DNA of 64,000 bases from Devosia naphthalenivorans (GCF_003056355.1 NZ_PYVW01000001.1:372001-436000); one strand, 5' to 3'. Positions 1 to 10,681 are shown, counted from the stretch's first letter. Numbers and translations: made by a program. The notes: generated by a model not told the origin, from the sequence alone.

Positions 1-1
1 G

Positions 2-691
2 CATGCGCACACCGCTCATCCCGATCCGGTGCACGCCGCGGCTGAAACACATCATGAGCCGATCGACGACAGCAATGCCGACGGTCATGGCCATGATGCT
101 CATCATGGTTCCGCCTATGACAATGCCCATGAGTCACCAAACGTAATGCTGGTGCCGCTATTTGTGCTGGCAGCGGGGGCAGTGCTCGCAGGTGCTCTGT
201 TCTACGGGATGTTCTTCGAGGATCTCGAACACGTGGAGCACTTCTTTGCTGGCTCCATTTTTGTTGATCACGAGATCATCGAAGCCGCTCACCATGTGCC
301 GCTATGGGTCAAATGGAGCGCCACGATCTCGATGATCGTCGGCTTTGTGGCCGCCTGGTACATGTACATCAGGGAACCCGACATGCCGCGCAGGCTCGCC
401 GCACAGAATCCGGGATTGTATCGGTTCCTGCTCAACAAATGGTACTTTGACGAACTCTACGACGCGATCTTTGTGCGGCCTGCGATCTGGGTCGGACGCG
501 CGTTCTGGCGAGGGTTCGATGATTGGCTGATCAATGAAAAGCTTACCGAAGGTCTCGGCCGGCGGGTCCAGAATGTCACGTCCTGGGTCGTCAAGCTCCA
601 GTCCGGCTACCTCTATCATTATGCCTTCGCCATGCTGATCGGCATCGCGGCACTGCTGACCTGGGCCATCGCGGCCGGGGGACTGATCTGA
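2..691 (+). CDS. nuoL: NADH-quinone oxidoreductase subunit L, C-terminal part (partial)
   Basis: This is the C-terminal end of the large antiporter-like membrane subunit of complex I, which couples NADH:quinone electron transfer to proton pumping. The frame is open to the left edge, so the start lies outside the window and only about 229 codons are visible. The visible part has a histidine-rich hydrophilic loop, then hydrophobic segments (around [15 protein letters not shown] and near the C-terminus) joined by the long amphipathic stretch expected of NuoL. It is followed directly by nuoM with a one-base TGATG overlap, and then by nuoN, as at the end of a standard nuo operon. Identity is firm from context and C-terminal character; truncation is only by the window edge. 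Confidence 0.93.
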   Translation, partial: HAHTAHPDPVHAAAETHHEPIDDSNADGHGHDAHHGSAYDNAHESPNVMLVPLFVLAAGAVLAGALFYGMFFEDLEHVEHFFAGSIFVDHEIIEAAHHVPLWVKWSATISMIVGFVAAWYMYIREPDMPRRLAAQNPGLYRFLLNKWYFDELYDAIFVRPAIWVGRAFWRGFDDWLINEKLTEGLGRRVQNVTSWVVKLQSGYLYHYAFAMLIGIAALLTWAIAAGGLI

Positions 692-2262
692 TGAATTTCG
701 ACAACACTATCCTGACGATACTGACCTGGCTGCCGTTGCTCGGGGCTGCGATCATCCTGGTGACCCCCAGGAATTCTCTTGACGCGATCCGCTGGACGGC
801 GCTGGCAACAACGTTGGTTACGTTGGCGCTGTCGCTCTGGATGTGGTCGGCGTTCGACCCATCCAATCCAGGCTTTCAGTTCGTGGTGAACTTGCCATGG
901 ATCGGCGACAGCATCGGGTATCGGGTCGGCGTGGATGGCATCTCTGTGCTTTTCGTGGTGCTTTCGGCGCTTCTGATGCCGTTCTGCATTTTGTCGAGCT
1001 GGGAATCCATCGAAACGCGCGTCAAGGAATTCATGGTCGTCTTCCTGGTGCTGGAGACGCTGATGATCGGCGTGTTCACCACGCTTGATCTGGCTATGTT
1101 CTATGTGTTCTTCGAAGGCACACTGCTGCCGATGTTCCTGATCATCGGCATCTGGGGTGGCTCGGCCCGTATCCAGGCCAGCTACAAGTTCTTCTTTTAT
1201 ACCTTCGCCGGCTCTGTGCTGATGCTTCTGGCTATCATGGCCATGTATTGGAATGGCGGCACTACCGACATTGCCAAGCTGCTCAACCACGAGTTCCCAG
1301 AATCCTGGCAGCCATGGCTTTGGTGGGCGTTCTTCCTGTCGCTTGCCGTCAAGATGCCGATGTGGCCATTGCACCGCTGGTTGCCCGAGGCGCACGTTCA
1401 GGCGCCAACTGCCGGTTCGGTGATCCTGGCCGCGATCTTGCTCAAGCTGGGTGGCTACGGCTTCCTGCGTTTCAGCCTGCCCATGTTCCCCGACGCGTCG
1501 CTACAGTTCGCCAACATAATCTTCTTCCTTTCGGTGGCAGCCATTATCGTGACCTCACTCGTCGCGCTGGTGCAGACCGATATGAAGAAGCTCATTGCGT
1601 ATTCGTCCGTCGCTCATATGGGCTTCGTGACAATGGGTATCTTCGCTGGCAATGCGCTGGGTATTCAGGGTGCGCTGTTCCAGATGATCTCGCATGGCAT
1701 CGTGTCGGGTGCCTTGTTCCTGTGCGTGGGTGTCATCTATGATCGCATGCATACCCGTGACATTGCTGCGTATGGCGGTCTGGTGGAGCGCATGCCCCGC
1801 TATGCCTTTGCCTTTATGGTGTTCACCATGGCCAATGTGGGCTTGCCCGGAACGTCAGGCTTCGTGGGCGAATTCCTGACGATGATTGGCGTGTTCCAGG
1901 TAAACACCTGGGTGGCTTTCGGCGCGGCGTTCGGGGTGATTTTCTCGGCCTGTTATGCGCTATGGCTCTATCGCCGGATCATCTTCGGCGCCCTGACCAA
2001 AGAAAGCCTCAGGGGCATGCTGGATCTCAATCTGCGCGAGAAGGTGATGCTTTATCCGCTGATCGTTCTGACCATTGTGTTCGGCTTCTATCCGTCCCCC
2101 ATCCTCGACACCACTGCCGCAGCCGTGGACAAGCTGGTCGCTCAATATTCGGCATCTATTGGCATTGATCTCAGTGCGCCGAACCCGTTGCTGGGCGAAG
2201 TTGCGCCCACGCCGGTTGAAGAAGCGGCGGCTCATGAGCCCGCTGCGGCTGCATCCCACTAG
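691..2262 (+). CDS. nuoM: NADH-quinone oxidoreductase subunit M
   Basis: A 523-residue polytopic membrane protein of the Mrp-antiporter-like family, one of the three proton-pumping membrane subunits of complex I. It carries the family features: a conserved glutamate in the helix reading [15 protein letters not shown] and a lysine-bearing helix around [24 protein letters not shown]. Length is normal for NuoM; the last 40 or so residues are a hydrophilic Ala/Pro/Glu tail. The ATG overlaps the nuoL stop by one base and nuoN starts about 10 bases after the stop, so the three genes are translationally linked in one operon. Confidence 0.96.
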   Translation: MNFDNTILTILTWLPLLGAAIILVTPRNSLDAIRWTALATTLVTLALSLWMWSAFDPSNPGFQFVVNLPWIGDSIGYRVGVDGISVLFVVLSALLMPFCILSSWESIETRVKEFMVVFLVLETLMIGVFTTLDLAMFYVFFEGTLLPMFLIIGIWGGSARIQASYKFFFYTFAGSVLMLLAIMAMYWNGGTTDIAKLLNHEFPESWQPWLWWAFFLSLAVKMPMWPLHRWLPEAHVQAPTAGSVILAAILLKLGGYGFLRFSLPMFPDASLQFANIIFFLSVAAIIVTSLVALVQTDMKKLIAYSSVAHMGFVTMGIFAGNALGIQGALFQMISHGIVSGALFLCVGVIYDRMHTRDIAAYGGLVERMPRYAFAFMVFTMANVGLPGTSGFVGEFLTMIGVFQVNTWVAFGAAFGVIFSACYALWLYRRIIFGALTKESLRGMLDLNLREKVMLYPLIVLTIVFGFYPSPILDTTAAAVDKLVAQYSASIGIDLSAPNPLLGEVAPTPVEEAAAHEPAAAASH

Positions 2263-2271
2263 GAGACTCCC

Positions 2272-3717
2272 GTGAACTCAGACGTTACAGATTTCGCGAG
2301 CCTGGCTCCTGCGTATCCCGAGATGCTGCTGGCAGTCGGCGCGATCGTGTTGCTGCTGGTTGGCGTTGCAATCAACAAGGAGCGTTCGCTTCTTGTTTCC
2401 TACGGCGCCGTCCTCCTGCTTCTGATCGTGGCGGCAATCGTGCTTTTTGCGCCTGCCGAGGGCGTGCTGTTCAATGGTGTCTTCATCGCGGACAGCTTTG
2501 CGCGCTTCATGAAGGTGATCGTCCTCGCCGGAGCGGCGTTTTCGCTCATGCTTGCGCTGCCGCATGCCGAGGAGAACGGTACGCACAAGTTCGAGTATTC
2601 GATACTGGCGCTGCTGGCGACACTTGGCATGATGGCCATGGTGTCCGCCAATGATTTGATGAGCCTTTACATAGGGCTCGAGCTCCAGTCGCTGGCGGCC
2701 TATGTGCTGGCTGCGATCAAGCGCGACGATCCACGTGCGACTGAAGCGGGCCTCAAGTATTTCGTGCTGGGCGCGCTGAGCTCAGGCATGTTGCTCTACG
2801 GAGCATCGCTGATCTATGGCTTCACCGGCCACACCAATCTTCAGGAAATCGTGATCGCCATCGCAGCGGAAGGCCGGTCCATTGGGCTCATCTTCGGTGT
2901 CGTGTTCCTTCTGGCAGGTGTTGCCTTCAAGATTTCGGCCGTTCCTTTCCATATGTGGACGCCCGACGTTTATGAGGGTGCTTCGACCCCTGTGACGGCA
3001 TTTTTCGCGACTGCTCCAAAGGTTGCTGCCATGGCGCTCATGGTGCGACTGGTCATGGACACCTTTCAAGGCATCACCCATGATTGGCAGCAAATTGTCA
3101 TCTTCCTCTCGATAGCCTCGATGGTCCTTGCTGCCTTCGCCGCCATTGGGCAGAAGTCGATCAAGCGCCTGATCGCGTACTCTTCGATTGGTCATGTGGG
3201 CTTTGCCTTGGTCGGCCTTGCCTCTGGTACGCAGGTGGGCGTCGAGGGTGTGGCAATCTACATGGCCATCTACGTCGCCATGAATATTGGCCTGTTTGCC
3301 TGCATTCTCTCATTGCGGAGCGACGCCGGCTATGTGGAGACCATTCAAGACTTCGCTGGGGCAGCTCAGACGCGTCCCTTCGTGGCAGCGATAATGGCGA
3401 TAATCATGTTTTCGCTGATTGGCATGCCCCCTCTGGCAGGGTTCTTTGCCAAGTGGCATGCGTTCCTGGCAGCGATCGACGCGCAGCTTTATCTACTGGC
3501 CGTTATTGGCGTTCTGGCGTCAGCAGTAAGCGCGTTCTACTATCTGCGTATCGTCAAGGTGATGTATTTCGACGAGCCCGTGCATCGTTTTGAAGCCGTG
3601 CCAGCCGAGCTCACGATCATCATGGCGGTGAGCGGGCTGTTCGTGGTCACTTACTACTTCACGGTCGGCGGTCCACTTGCGAGCTTTGCGCATGTAGCAG
3701 CTGGAAGCCTATTCTAG
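2272..3717 (+). CDS. nuoN: NADH-quinone oxidoreductase subunit N
   Basis: A 481-residue membrane subunit of complex I, homologous to NuoL and NuoM and forming the third antiporter-like channel. Recognisable stretches include [16 protein letters not shown] with its buried glutamate and [26 protein letters not shown] with the key lysine and histidine. The start is GTG with an AGGAG ribosome site just upstream. It is normally the last nuo gene, and here birA begins on the base after its stop codon, which suggests that the biotin ligase is read from the nuo transcript. Around 14 hydrophobic helices are visible, as expected. Confidence 0.96.
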   Translation: MNSDVTDFASLAPAYPEMLLAVGAIVLLLVGVAINKERSLLVSYGAVLLLLIVAAIVLFAPAEGVLFNGVFIADSFARFMKVIVLAGAAFSLMLALPHAEENGTHKFEYSILALLATLGMMAMVSANDLMSLYIGLELQSLAAYVLAAIKRDDPRATEAGLKYFVLGALSSGMLLYGASLIYGFTGHTNLQEIVIAIAAEGRSIGLIFGVVFLLAGVAFKISAVPFHMWTPDVYEGASTPVTAFFATAPKVAAMALMVRLVMDTFQGITHDWQQIVIFLSIASMVLAAFAAIGQKSIKRLIAYSSIGHVGFALVGLASGTQVGVEGVAIYMAIYVAMNIGLFACILSLRSDAGYVETIQDFAGAAQTRPFVAAIMAIIMFSLIGMPPLAGFFAKWHAFLAAIDAQLYLLAVIGVLASAVSAFYYLRIVKVMYFDEPVHRFEAVPAELTIIMAVSGLFVVTYYFTVGGPLASFAHVAAGSLF

Positions 3718-4548
3718 GTGAGGGAGTTCTCGCTCGGACCAAGGGCACGTGCAGCCGGGTACCGGTTGCGCGGCTATGACAGTATCGGTTCGACAAACGC
3801 CGAAGCGATTGCGGCGGCGAACGCTGGAGATCCTGGTGGCATCTGGTTTGTTGCCCGGCAGCAAACCGCGGGCAGGGGGCGCAGGGGGCGCACTTGGGAG
3901 AACCCGCACGGCAATCTTGCCGCCACCCTCCTGCTCGTTCCGGAGGCCGAGACCAGCGTAGCGGCTACGCTGGGCTTTGTTGCCGGCGTGGCGCTGAGCG
4001 GGGCGCTGTCGTCCATATTGCCCCATGGTTCAGTCAAGATCGGCATAGATGGTGCCGATGAACTGAATGGCAGTGGGCGGATCGCGCTAAAGTGGCCAAA
4101 CGACGTCTTGGCCGACGGTGCCAAGTTGGCCGGTATCCTGCTAGAAGCGAGCAAGATGCCAGACGGCAAACATGCCATCGCGATCGGCATCGGTATCAAC
4201 ATCGTTGCGGCTCCCACGGGACTACCCTATCCAGCGACAAGCCTTGTCGATCTGAGCAATGAGCGCACCGCAGAGGACGTCTTTGAAGCACTAAGCGATG
4301 CCTGGGTAGAGGCGTTCGGGTTGTGGAACGATGGGCTGGGTATCGAGGCGGTACTTCAGCGCTGGCGAGGGTCGGCGGCGGGTATCGGCGCGCCTGTTTC
4401 CATCAGTCAGGATGGCAACATCCTGCGCGGCATTTTTGAAACAATTGACGCGGCCGGGCGATTGATCGTTCGAGCCGATGACGATCGCCGCATCGCTGTC
4501 ACGGCGGGCGACGTACATTTTGGGGCAACGGCCAGCGCCCGAAGCTGA
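3718..4548 (+). CDS. birA: Biotin--[acetyl-CoA carboxylase] ligase
   Basis: Transfers biotin via biotinyl-5'-AMP to the carrier lysine of biotin enzymes such as AccB and acts in the cytoplasm. The 276-residue protein has the ligase domain only: the biotin/ATP loop GRGRRG at about residues 52-57 and the KWPND motif at about 125-129, then the small C-terminal SH3-like domain. No N-terminal helix-turn-helix is present, so it should be the monofunctional type that does not repress biotin synthesis. The GTG start abuts the nuoN stop with no gap. The nuoN-birA-rnj order is a familiar one in Hyphomicrobiales. Confidence 0.9.
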   Translation: MREFSLGPRARAAGYRLRGYDSIGSTNAEAIAAANAGDPGGIWFVARQQTAGRGRRGRTWENPHGNLAATLLLVPEAETSVAATLGFVAGVALSGALSSILPHGSVKIGIDGADELNGSGRIALKWPNDVLADGAKLAGILLEASKMPDGKHAIAIGIGINIVAAPTGLPYPATSLVDLSNERTAEDVFEALSDAWVEAFGLWNDGLGIEAVLQRWRGSAAGIGAPVSISQDGNILRGIFETIDAAGRLIVRADDDRRIAVTAGDVHFGATASARS

Positions 4549-4618
4549 CCATCATCTGCGCAGGCGACCGGCGACCGAAGTTCGCCCCGGCGTTGCGCTC
4601 GAAAGGAACGATAGACCC

Positions 4619-6292
4619 ATGGCTCAAAACCAAAGGGATGAACTCGTCTTCGTGCCGCTTGGCGGCGTAGGCGAGATTGGCATGAATATGGGGGCATATG
4701 GCTTCGGGCCCGAGCGTTCCCGCAAGTGGATTGTGGTAGATTGCGGGGTCACGTTCGGCGGACCGGACCTGCCGGGGATTGAGCTAATCATGGCCAACCC
4801 TGAATTCTTGGAGGAGCGGGCCGATGACGTACTCGCGCTGATCCTCACGCATAGCCATGAAGACCACTATGGTGCCGTTCTGGACCTGTGGCCTGGCTTC
4901 GAGAAGCCCGTGTATTGCACTCCCTTTACCGCGGCAATGCTGGCCGCGAAGCGGGCTGGGGATGGCATCGTTGAAAATGTTGACGTCACCATCATGCAGC
5001 CCGGCAAACCGTTCCAGGTCGGGCCGTTTACGCTTGAAGCCATCAACGTGGCGCACTCCATCCCTGAAGCAAACGCACTGTTGATTTCGACACCGGTGGG
5101 ACGGGTGCTTCATACCGGCGACTGGAAGCTTGACCCAACGCCGGTTCTGAGTGCGCCGACGGATGTTGCCCGCCTGCAGCAGATCGGTGAGGACACTGCC
5201 ACGCCGCTGGCGTTAATCTGCGACTCGACGAATGCGCTGAAGGATGGGGAAAGCCCGAGCGAGGCCGAAGTGGCCGCCAATTTGGCAGCGATGATCGCTG
5301 AATCGCCCAACAGGGTCGCGGTCACCACGTTCGCCTCCAATGTTGGCCGTGTTGTTTCCATCGTGCGTGCGGCAGAGAAGGCAGGACGGCAGGTCGTCAT
5401 GTCCGGACGCTCGCTGCACCGGATCATGGGAATTGCCAAGGAACTCGGCATGTTGGAAGGGCTGCCGCCCTTGCTCGACCAGGATGCCTATCGCACGATA
5501 GCGCGTAACAAGATCGTCCTGATCTGCACCGGTAGCCAAGGCGAAGCGCGGGCCGCCATTGCCCGAATTGCGCGCGGCGAACACCCGGTGATCGATCTCA
5601 ACGCCGGTGATCGCATGATCTTTTCGTCGTGGGCAATCCCCGGCAATGAGCGCGAAGTCATCGACATTCAGAACATGTTGATCGACAAAGGTGTCGAGGT
5701 GATCACCCAGAATGATGGCCTGGTGCACGTCACGGGCCACCCGCGCCGGGAGGAATTGCGGCGTCTCTACGCGCTCGTAAAGCCAGAGGTACTGGTGCCG
5801 GTCCATGGCGAGGCAGTGCATCTCGAGGCTCATGCGAAGCTTGGCCGTGACGCCGGGATTCCCAATGTGTGCGAAGCCCGCAATGGCGACATGGTCCGTC
5901 TGTTCCCCGAACCGATGGCATTTCCTGGTGAAGTGCGGACTGGTGAGCTCTATCTTGATGGGCTGGTGCTCTGCACCCCGGAAGAGTCGGGCGTCAAAGG
6001 GCGTAGGCGTCTGTCGTTCGGCGGCCACGTCGTAGTCAGCCTGTGTGTGAATGGCGGCGGGCAGATCGTGTCCGGCCCGGATCTGGTAATCGAAGGCTTG
6101 CCCGAGACGGAGGACGAGTCATTGACCGAGTTGGTCGAAGACACGGTGGCCGGGGTGTTGAAGTCGATGCCGCCCAAGCGTCGCAGCGATACGGAAGTGT
6201 TGAATTCGGCTTTGTTCAAGGCTGTTCGCAACGAAGTGAATGCCTACTGGGGCAGAAAGCCCAATGTCTCGGTATTCGTGCATCGGGTATAA
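4619..6292 (+). CDS. rnj: Ribonuclease J
   Basis: Metallo-beta-lactamase/beta-CASP ribonuclease acting on mRNA and rRNA with 5'-exonuclease and endonuclease activity. The 557-residue protein shows the zinc-binding signature HSHEDH at residues 78-83, a further ligand histidine near 146 (AHSIPEA) and the HTGDWK block at 165-170. The beta-CASP domain lies in the middle, with VHGEAVHLEAH further on as the late histidine motif. The frame is open further upstream, but the ATG at 4619 has an AAGGAA ribosome site at 4603-4608 and gives the usual N-terminus, whereas earlier starts would run into birA. It lies 70 bases after birA in the same direction. Confidence 0.94.
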   Translation: MAQNQRDELVFVPLGGVGEIGMNMGAYGFGPERSRKWIVVDCGVTFGGPDLPGIELIMANPEFLEERADDVLALILTHSHEDHYGAVLDLWPGFEKPVYCTPFTAAMLAAKRAGDGIVENVDVTIMQPGKPFQVGPFTLEAINVAHSIPEANALLISTPVGRVLHTGDWKLDPTPVLSAPTDVARLQQIGEDTATPLALICDSTNALKDGESPSEAEVAANLAAMIAESPNRVAVTTFASNVGRVVSIVRAAEKAGRQVVMSGRSLHRIMGIAKELGMLEGLPPLLDQDAYRTIARNKIVLICTGSQGEARAAIARIARGEHPVIDLNAGDRMIFSSWAIPGNEREVIDIQNMLIDKGVEVITQNDGLVHVTGHPRREELRRLYALVKPEVLVPVHGEAVHLEAHAKLGRDAGIPNVCEARNGDMVRLFPEPMAFPGEVRTGELYLDGLVLCTPEESGVKGRRRLSFGGHVVVSLCVNGGGQIVSGPDLVIEGLPETEDESLTELVEDTVAGVLKSMPPKRRSDTEVLNSALFKAVRNEVNAYWGRKPNVSVFVHRV

Positions 6293-6416
6293 GCATCCGT
6301 AACGGCCTTGCCCGATATGACGGATGAGGCAAAGCAACGCTCATTGCCCCTCGCGTTTGACTATTGGGCAGTGAGCTTGCTGAAGTACGGGCACGACGCC
6401 GCCAAGGAGAAGCACT

Positions 6417-6665
6417 ATGCCGATTACTTCCGCCATCGCCGTCTTTGTCGTTGTCTGGTGGCTGAGCTTCGTTGCCGTGTTGCCGATCGGCGCTCGCAGT
6501 CAGAGTGATGCCGGAGATGTGGTCGCGGGGACTGATCCCGGTGCGCCTGTTGCGCCAAGATTGCTTTTCCGGGCATCGATCGCAACCGGTGTCGCGGTGA
6601 TCATGACCCTTCTGGTGTTCTGGGGACTTAGCAACGAGACTCTGCATCATTACTGGAACCGTTGA
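6417..6665 (+). CDS. DUF1467 family membrane protein
   Basis: A small 82-residue inner-membrane protein of the DUF1467 family, known only from alphaproteobacteria. The N-terminal helix (residues 4-25) ends in the conserved LPIGARSQ stretch, a hydrophilic link follows (DPGAPVAPRLLFRA), and a second helix lies at about 53-72. A strong AAGGAG ribosome site precedes the ATG. In related genomes a methylmalonyl-CoA epimerase gene usually sits between rnj and this gene; it is absent here. Function is unknown. Confidence 0.85.
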   Translation: MPITSAIAVFVVVWWLSFVAVLPIGARSQSDAGDVVAGTDPGAPVAPRLLFRASIATGVAVIMTLLVFWGLSNETLHHYWNR

Positions 6666-6983
6666 CTACCGCTTGGTTTTGCCAACTGCGTGGCTATGAG
6701 CAAGTGCCAGAGCAGCGCGCAGATCGGCTTCGGTTGCCTTCGACAAGTGCATGGTTGTCCAGCCCTGTCGGCCCCACGCGTTGTCGACAGGTTGGAATAT
6801 ATCCGGCGCGAGCTGGCATTTGAATTCCTGCTCGTCGGGAGTGAGTTTCAAATTGGCCGTCTCACCATCGTGTGACAGCGTCACATAAATGCGTGCGACC
6901 TTGAAGGCTATCCGATCAAAATGGGGATGTTCTGTAGTACCGGGCAGTGCCAGGGCGGCCTTACGAAGATCATCTCCAGTCAT
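6666..6983 (-). CDS. MmcQ/YjbR family DNA-binding-like protein
   Basis: A 105-residue protein of the MmcQ/YjbR fold. The visible signature is LRKAALALPGTTEHPHFDRIAFKVARIYVTL, followed by LKLTPDEQE and a C-terminal WTTMHLSKATEADLRAALALAH stretch. Members of this family are small cytoplasmic proteins with a CyaY-like fold; no reaction is established. The stop touches the convergent DUF1467 gene. I chose the ATG at 6983 because it gives the usual family N-terminus; an ATG at 7004 is equally possible, and neither has a good ribosome site. A terminator-shaped hairpin lies just upstream on the same strand, so expression may be attenuated. Confidence 0.82.
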   Translation of the reverse strand: MTGDDLRKAALALPGTTEHPHFDRIAFKVARIYVTLSHDGETANLKLTPDEQEFKCQLAPDIFQPVDNAWGRQGWTTMHLSKATEADLRAALALAHSHAVGKTKR

Positions 6984-7007
6984 CGTCGCTGGACTACCAA
7001 TCATCTG

Positions 7008-7040
7008 AAAACAAAAAAGCGGGGCACATGGCCCCGCTGA
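7008..7040 (-). terminator. Rho-independent terminator facing the minus strand, upstream of the yjbR-like gene
   Basis: On the minus strand the sequence forms a GCGGGGC stem with its GCCCCGC partner around a five-base loop, followed at once by a run of six T and then GTTTTC. This is a textbook intrinsic terminator. It lies only about 5-25 bases upstream of the candidate starts of the YjbR-like gene. No minus-strand gene ends here, so it is either the 3' end of an unannotated short transcript or a leader attenuator of the downstream gene. Confidence 0.7.
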
Positions 7041-7059
7041 ATTGAGTTCGTTCGACAAT

Positions 7060-7155
7060 ACGCTGGTCTTAGGTGCGCTACTGAAGCGCGCTGCCAACGC
7101 TCCTCCCTTGACGTTGTCGACGTCCAGCGGTTTGAACCGCCTTTGCTTTATTGTT
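7060..7155 (+). ncRNA. Possible small RNA of the alpha-r8 / MmgR (suhB) type
   Basis: A pyrimidine-rich unpaired stretch CTCCTCCCTT at 7100-7109 is followed by two back-to-back hairpins. The first pairs GACGT (7110-7114) with ACGTC (7120-7124); the second pairs GCGGT (7127-7131) with ACCGC (7136-7140) and runs into a T-rich tail. This layout of an exposed CCUCCCU motif plus a terminator hairpin is what I remember of the rhizobial alpha-r8 (MmgR) family, but I cannot confirm it by alignment. The 5' end is a guess and no convincing promoter was found. The region lies between the YjbR-like gene and proS. Confidence 0.4.
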
Positions 7156-7160
7156 CCAGA

Positions 7161-7179
7161 CCCTAACAAGTTGTTAGGG
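7161..7179. repeat. 19-bp perfect palindrome upstream of proS
   Basis: CCCTAACAA, one central G, then TTGTTAGGG. It lies 110 bases before the proS start and just after the small-RNA candidate. There is no T-run on either side, so it looks more like a dimeric protein's operator or an RNA hairpin than a terminator. The binding protein is unknown. Confidence 0.4.
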
Positions 7180-7288
7180 GGCTGTCACGCAGATTCTGCA
7201 TGCCTTCCATGCTTGCATCGGATGATCGAACAGGGTTTGAGTGGGCGCCAAGAAAAGCCTTGAGTCGATTGTTCTTTCGGGAGTTCCC

Positions 7289-8638
7289 ATGCGCCTGTCC
7301 CGGTATTTCCTGCCCGTGTTACGTGACGTTCCGAAGGAAGCCGAGATCGTCTCGCATCGGCTGATGTTGCGCGCGGGAATGATCCGCCAGCAAGCCTCCG
7401 GGCTCTATTCCTGGCTGCCACTGGGCTACAAGGTGCTGATGAAGGTCCAGCGCATCATCGAGGAGGAGCAGAACCGCTCCGGTGCGATTGAATTGCTGAT
7501 GCCGACCATCCAGTCGGCGGACCTGTGGCGGGAGTCCGGCCGTTACGAGGCTTATGGGAAGGAGATGCTGCGCATCGAGGATCGTCACGAGCGCGAGTTC
7601 CTTTATGGCCCGACCAACGAGGAGATGATTACCGACATCTTCCGCTCGTCGGTGAAGTCCTACAAGGACCTGCCGCTCAACCTCTACCACATCCAGTGGA
7701 AATTCCGCGACGAAGTGCGCCCGCGCTTTGGCACGATGCGCAGCCGCGAGTTCCTGATGAAGGACGCCTACTCGTTCGACCTCACCAAGGAAGATGCGGT
7801 CAAAGCCTATGAGCGCATGTTCGTGGCCTATATGCGCACCTATGCTCGCATGGGGCTCACCGCTATTCCGATGCGGGCCGACACGGGTCCGATCGGCGGC
7901 GATCTCAGTCACGAGTGGATCGTGCTCGCTGATACCGGCGAGAGCGCGGTGTTCTGCGACAAGCGGCTGCTCGATAAGCCCATTCCCGGACCGGACACCG
8001 ATTTCCGTGGCGATCTGAAGCCAATCTTCGACGACTGGACCTCGCTGTATGCGGCAACCGAGGACATGGTCGATATGGGCCAGTTCGAGGCAGGCGTGCC
8101 AGAAGAATTCAGGGTATCGGCCCGCGGCATCGAGGTTGGCCATATTTTCTACTTCGGGACCAAATACTCCGAGCCCATGAAGGCAAATGTCACCGGGCCC
8201 GACGGCAAGGAAATCACCGTTCATATGGGATCCTACGGCGTGGGGCTGACGCGGCTCGTGCCGGCGATTATTGAAGCATGCCATGATGATTCTGGCATCG
8301 TGTGGCCGGTGAGCGTGGCGCCCTTCGAGGCTGTGCTGATCAACCTCAAGGCAGGTGATGCAGAGTGCGACGCTGCGTGCGACGAGCTTTACGCAGAGCT
8401 GACAGCTGCCGGGCTCGACTTGCTCTATGACGACCGGGATCAGGGCGCCGGCGCCAAGTTCACCACTGCCGATCTTATTGGTATCCCCTACCAGATCATC
8501 CTGGGGCCGCGTGGGCTGAAGGCGGGCGAGGTCGAGATCAAGCATCGCCAGAGTGGCGAGCGCGAGACCCTGCCGATTGCCGATGCCGTGACACGCTTGA
8601 AAGCGCTGATCGAACCGCAGAGAAAGACCGACATTTGA
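7289..8638 (+). CDS. proS: Prolyl-tRNA synthetase (short, editing-domain-less type)
   Basis: Class II aminoacyl-tRNA synthetase that charges tRNA-Pro in the cytoplasm. The 449-residue protein has the catalytic core with the TNEE motif at about 109-112, [10 protein letters not shown] at 139-148 and motif 3 within [10 protein letters not shown], then a C-terminal anticodon-binding domain. The roughly 180-residue editing insertion of the E. coli-type enzyme is absent, which is the normal alphaproteobacterial form and relies on a separate trans-editing protein. The ATG at 7289 has a GGGAG ribosome site. Its end overlaps the lolE start by four bases. Confidence 0.95.
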   Translation: MRLSRYFLPVLRDVPKEAEIVSHRLMLRAGMIRQQASGLYSWLPLGYKVLMKVQRIIEEEQNRSGAIELLMPTIQSADLWRESGRYEAYGKEMLRIEDRHEREFLYGPTNEEMITDIFRSSVKSYKDLPLNLYHIQWKFRDEVRPRFGTMRSREFLMKDAYSFDLTKEDAVKAYERMFVAYMRTYARMGLTAIPMRADTGPIGGDLSHEWIVLADTGESAVFCDKRLLDKPIPGPDTDFRGDLKPIFDDWTSLYAATEDMVDMGQFEAGVPEEFRVSARGIEVGHIFYFGTKYSEPMKANVTGPDGKEITVHMGSYGVGLTRLVPAIIEACHDDSGIVWPVSVAPFEAVLINLKAGDAECDAACDELYAELTAAGLDLLYDDRDQGAGAKFTTADLIGIPYQIILGPRGLKAGEVEIKHRQSGERETLPIADAVTRLKALIEPQRKTDI

Positions 8639-10002
8639 CCGACACGGCGCCGATGCTGCTGAATAAGGGCACGCGTCCCTTCTCGCGGTTCGAGTGGATG
8701 GTTGCTGGGCGCTACTTGCGCGCCCGGCGCAAGGAAGCGTTCATTTCGGTGATCGCCAGCCTCACCATGGTGGGTGTGGCCATCGGCGTCGCCACGCTGA
8801 TCGTCGTAATGTCGGTGATGAACGGCTTTCGCGCCGAGCTCCTGACCAAAATACTGGGATTGAACGGTCACTTCACGGCATATCCGATCGAGAGCGAGTT
8901 CACTGACTACGAGGAAACCATTGCCACTATCCAGAACATACCTGGGGTGGAATTTGCAGTGTTTTTCGTCGAGGGGCAGGTGCTTGCATCGGGCCGTGGT
9001 AATTCCACTGGCGTCACTGTGCGGGGCATGAACGAGGAAAACCTCGAGAAGCTGAAGCTCCTTCATGGGGCAGCCGTGCAGGGCGGTTGGGACGGTTGGG
9101 ACGACAGCCGGGGAATCGGCATCGGCTACAGGTTGGCACAGACGCTTGGGGTGTCGCTGGGCGACCAGGTGCAGATCATCAATCCTGACGGCGCCATGAC
9201 CCCATTCGGGACGACACCGCAGATCAGATCGTATCCGGTCAACGTCATCTTCGATCTTGGCATGGTCGAATTCGACAGCTTCTACATGTACATGCCGCTG
9301 GAGCCGGCGCAGGACTACTTCAAGATGTTCACCGAGGTGCTACGACCCGGGTTCGAGCAGCTTGATCCTCTGGCGAGTGACGAAGAGATCGACGCTGCCT
9401 ACGAGCGCATCAACCAGGCGACGGCCGCGGAGATATTCATTTCCAATCCCGATGATACGGCAACGATCCGCGAGCGCATCCAAGCCTCGCCGATCAGGCC
9501 GTTAATCCTCACCGATTGGCAGCAGCGCAACGAGACTTTCTTTTCCGCGCTGCAGGTGGAGCGGGTGGTGATGTTCACCATTCTCTCGATGATTATTCTG
9601 GTCGCGGCATTCAACATCATCTCAAGCCTTATCATGCTGGTGAAGGACAAGAGTTCGGACATCGCCGTGCTTCGCACCATGGGTGCCAGCCGAGGGGCGA
9701 TCATGCGGATTTTCTCCATTACCGGAACGACCATCGGCGTTATCGGCACGCTGGTCGGAACTGGACTGGGACTGGTCGTAGCTGCGAATGCCGAGCCATT
9801 GCGGGCTTTCATTTCCAACACGCTCGGCGTAGCGATTTTCCCGCCGGAAGTGTTTTTCCTGTCGTCTTTGCCGTCCAAGACCGATCCTGTAGAGGTCACG
9901 GTAGTGGTTTGTCTTGCTCTCGGGCTGAGCTTTCTCGCGACGCTCTATCCTGCGTGGCGAGCCGCTCAATATGACCCAGTAGAGGCCCTGCGTTATGAGT
10001 AA
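8635..10002 (+). CDS. lolE: Lipoprotein-releasing ABC transporter permease (LolC/LolE family)
   Basis: Inner-membrane permease of the Lol system, which detaches outer-membrane lipoproteins and hands them to LolA. The 455-residue protein has one helix near residues 37-62 ([20 protein letters not shown]), a large periplasmic domain, and three C-terminal helices within the FtsX-type domain around residues 310-450. It ends with the typical [20 protein letters not shown] single permease gene is present, as in many alphaproteobacteria where one protein serves for both LolC and LolE. The start is TTG, overlapping proS by four bases, and its end overlaps lolD by eight bases, so the three genes are coupled. 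Confidence 0.92.
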   Translation: MTDTAPMLLNKGTRPFSRFEWMVAGRYLRARRKEAFISVIASLTMVGVAIGVATLIVVMSVMNGFRAELLTKILGLNGHFTAYPIESEFTDYEETIATIQNIPGVEFAVFFVEGQVLASGRGNSTGVTVRGMNEENLEKLKLLHGAAVQGGWDGWDDSRGIGIGYRLAQTLGVSLGDQVQIINPDGAMTPFGTTPQIRSYPVNVIFDLGMVEFDSFYMYMPLEPAQDYFKMFTEVLRPGFEQLDPLASDEEIDAAYERINQATAAEIFISNPDDTATIRERIQASPIRPLILTDWQQRNETFFSALQVERVVMFTILSMIILVAAFNIISSLIMLVKDKSSDIAVLRTMGASRGAIMRIFSITGTTIGVIGTLVGTGLGLVVAANAEPLRAFISNTLGVAIFPPEVFFLSSLPSKTDPVEVTVVVCLALGLSFLATLYPAWRAAQYDPVEALRYE

Positions 10003-10681
10003 ACCTCATCTCGTCCTGACCAATGTCCATAGGCACTATGGCGAAGGCGACAAGCTTGTGCGCGTCCTGGAAGCGGCAAATCTGACCGTGAAGACCGGTG
10101 AACTCGTTGCACTGGTTGCGCCTTCCGGCGCGGGGAAGTCGACGCTGCTGCATCTCTCTGGTTTGCTGGAGAGCCCGCAGGGCGGCGAGGTGGAGATTGT
10201 CGGCATCAAAACCAGCAAGCTGGGCGATCGCGGGCGGACGCAATTGCGTCGATCCACGGTTGGCTACGTTTATCAGTTCCATCATTTGCTGCCGGAATTC
10301 ACTGCGCTCGAGAATGTCTCAATGCCGCAACTTATTGCCGGCAAGTCGCAGCAGGATGCGGACAGGCGTTCGATGGAACTCCTTGAGCTATTGGGGATCG
10401 GCAACCGGGCGACCCACAGGCCGGCAGAGCTATCCGGCGGTGAGCAGCAGCGCGTGGCCATCGCGCGGGCATCCGCCAATCATCCGAAGGTCATTCTGGC
10501 TGACGAGCCGACAGGCAATCTTGACCCGGAGACCAGCGAAATCGTCTTTGGTGCACTGGCCAATCTGATCAAGAACGAAGGGGCCGCAGCGTTGATCGCG
10601 ACGCACAATCATGATCTGGCGCGACGAGCAGACCGGATCGTCACCCTCAAGGGTGGATTGGTTGTCGAACACGAACTCTGA
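9995..10681 (+). CDS. lolD: Lipoprotein-releasing system ATP-binding protein LolD
   Basis: The ATPase that powers the Lol lipoprotein-release complex from the cytoplasmic side. The 228-residue protein has a Walker A motif APSGAGKST at residues 42-50, the Q-loop [16 protein letters not shown], the ABC signature LSGGEQQR at 146-153, Walker B VILADE at 166-171 and the switch histidine in ATHNHDLA. It overlaps the permease gene by eight bases and so is translationally coupled to it. No clear intrinsic terminator follows; the next gene is convergent and about 75 bases away. Confidence 0.95.
   Translation: MSKPHLVLTNVHRHYGEGDKLVRVLEAANLTVKTGELVALVAPSGAGKSTLLHLSGLLESPQGGEVEIVGIKTSKLGDRGRTQLRRSTVGYVYQFHHLLPEFTALENVSMPQLIAGKSQQDADRRSMELLELLGIGNRATHRPAELSGGEQQRVAIARASANHPKVILADEPTGNLDPETSEIVFGALANLIKNEGAAALIATHNHDLARRADRIVTLKGGLVVEHEL

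Noticed and set aside
6308..6508. 66-codon frame between rnj and the DUF1467 gene
   Set aside because: It overlaps the DUF1467 start, has no ribosome site and its end is low-quality Arg/Cys-rich sequence.
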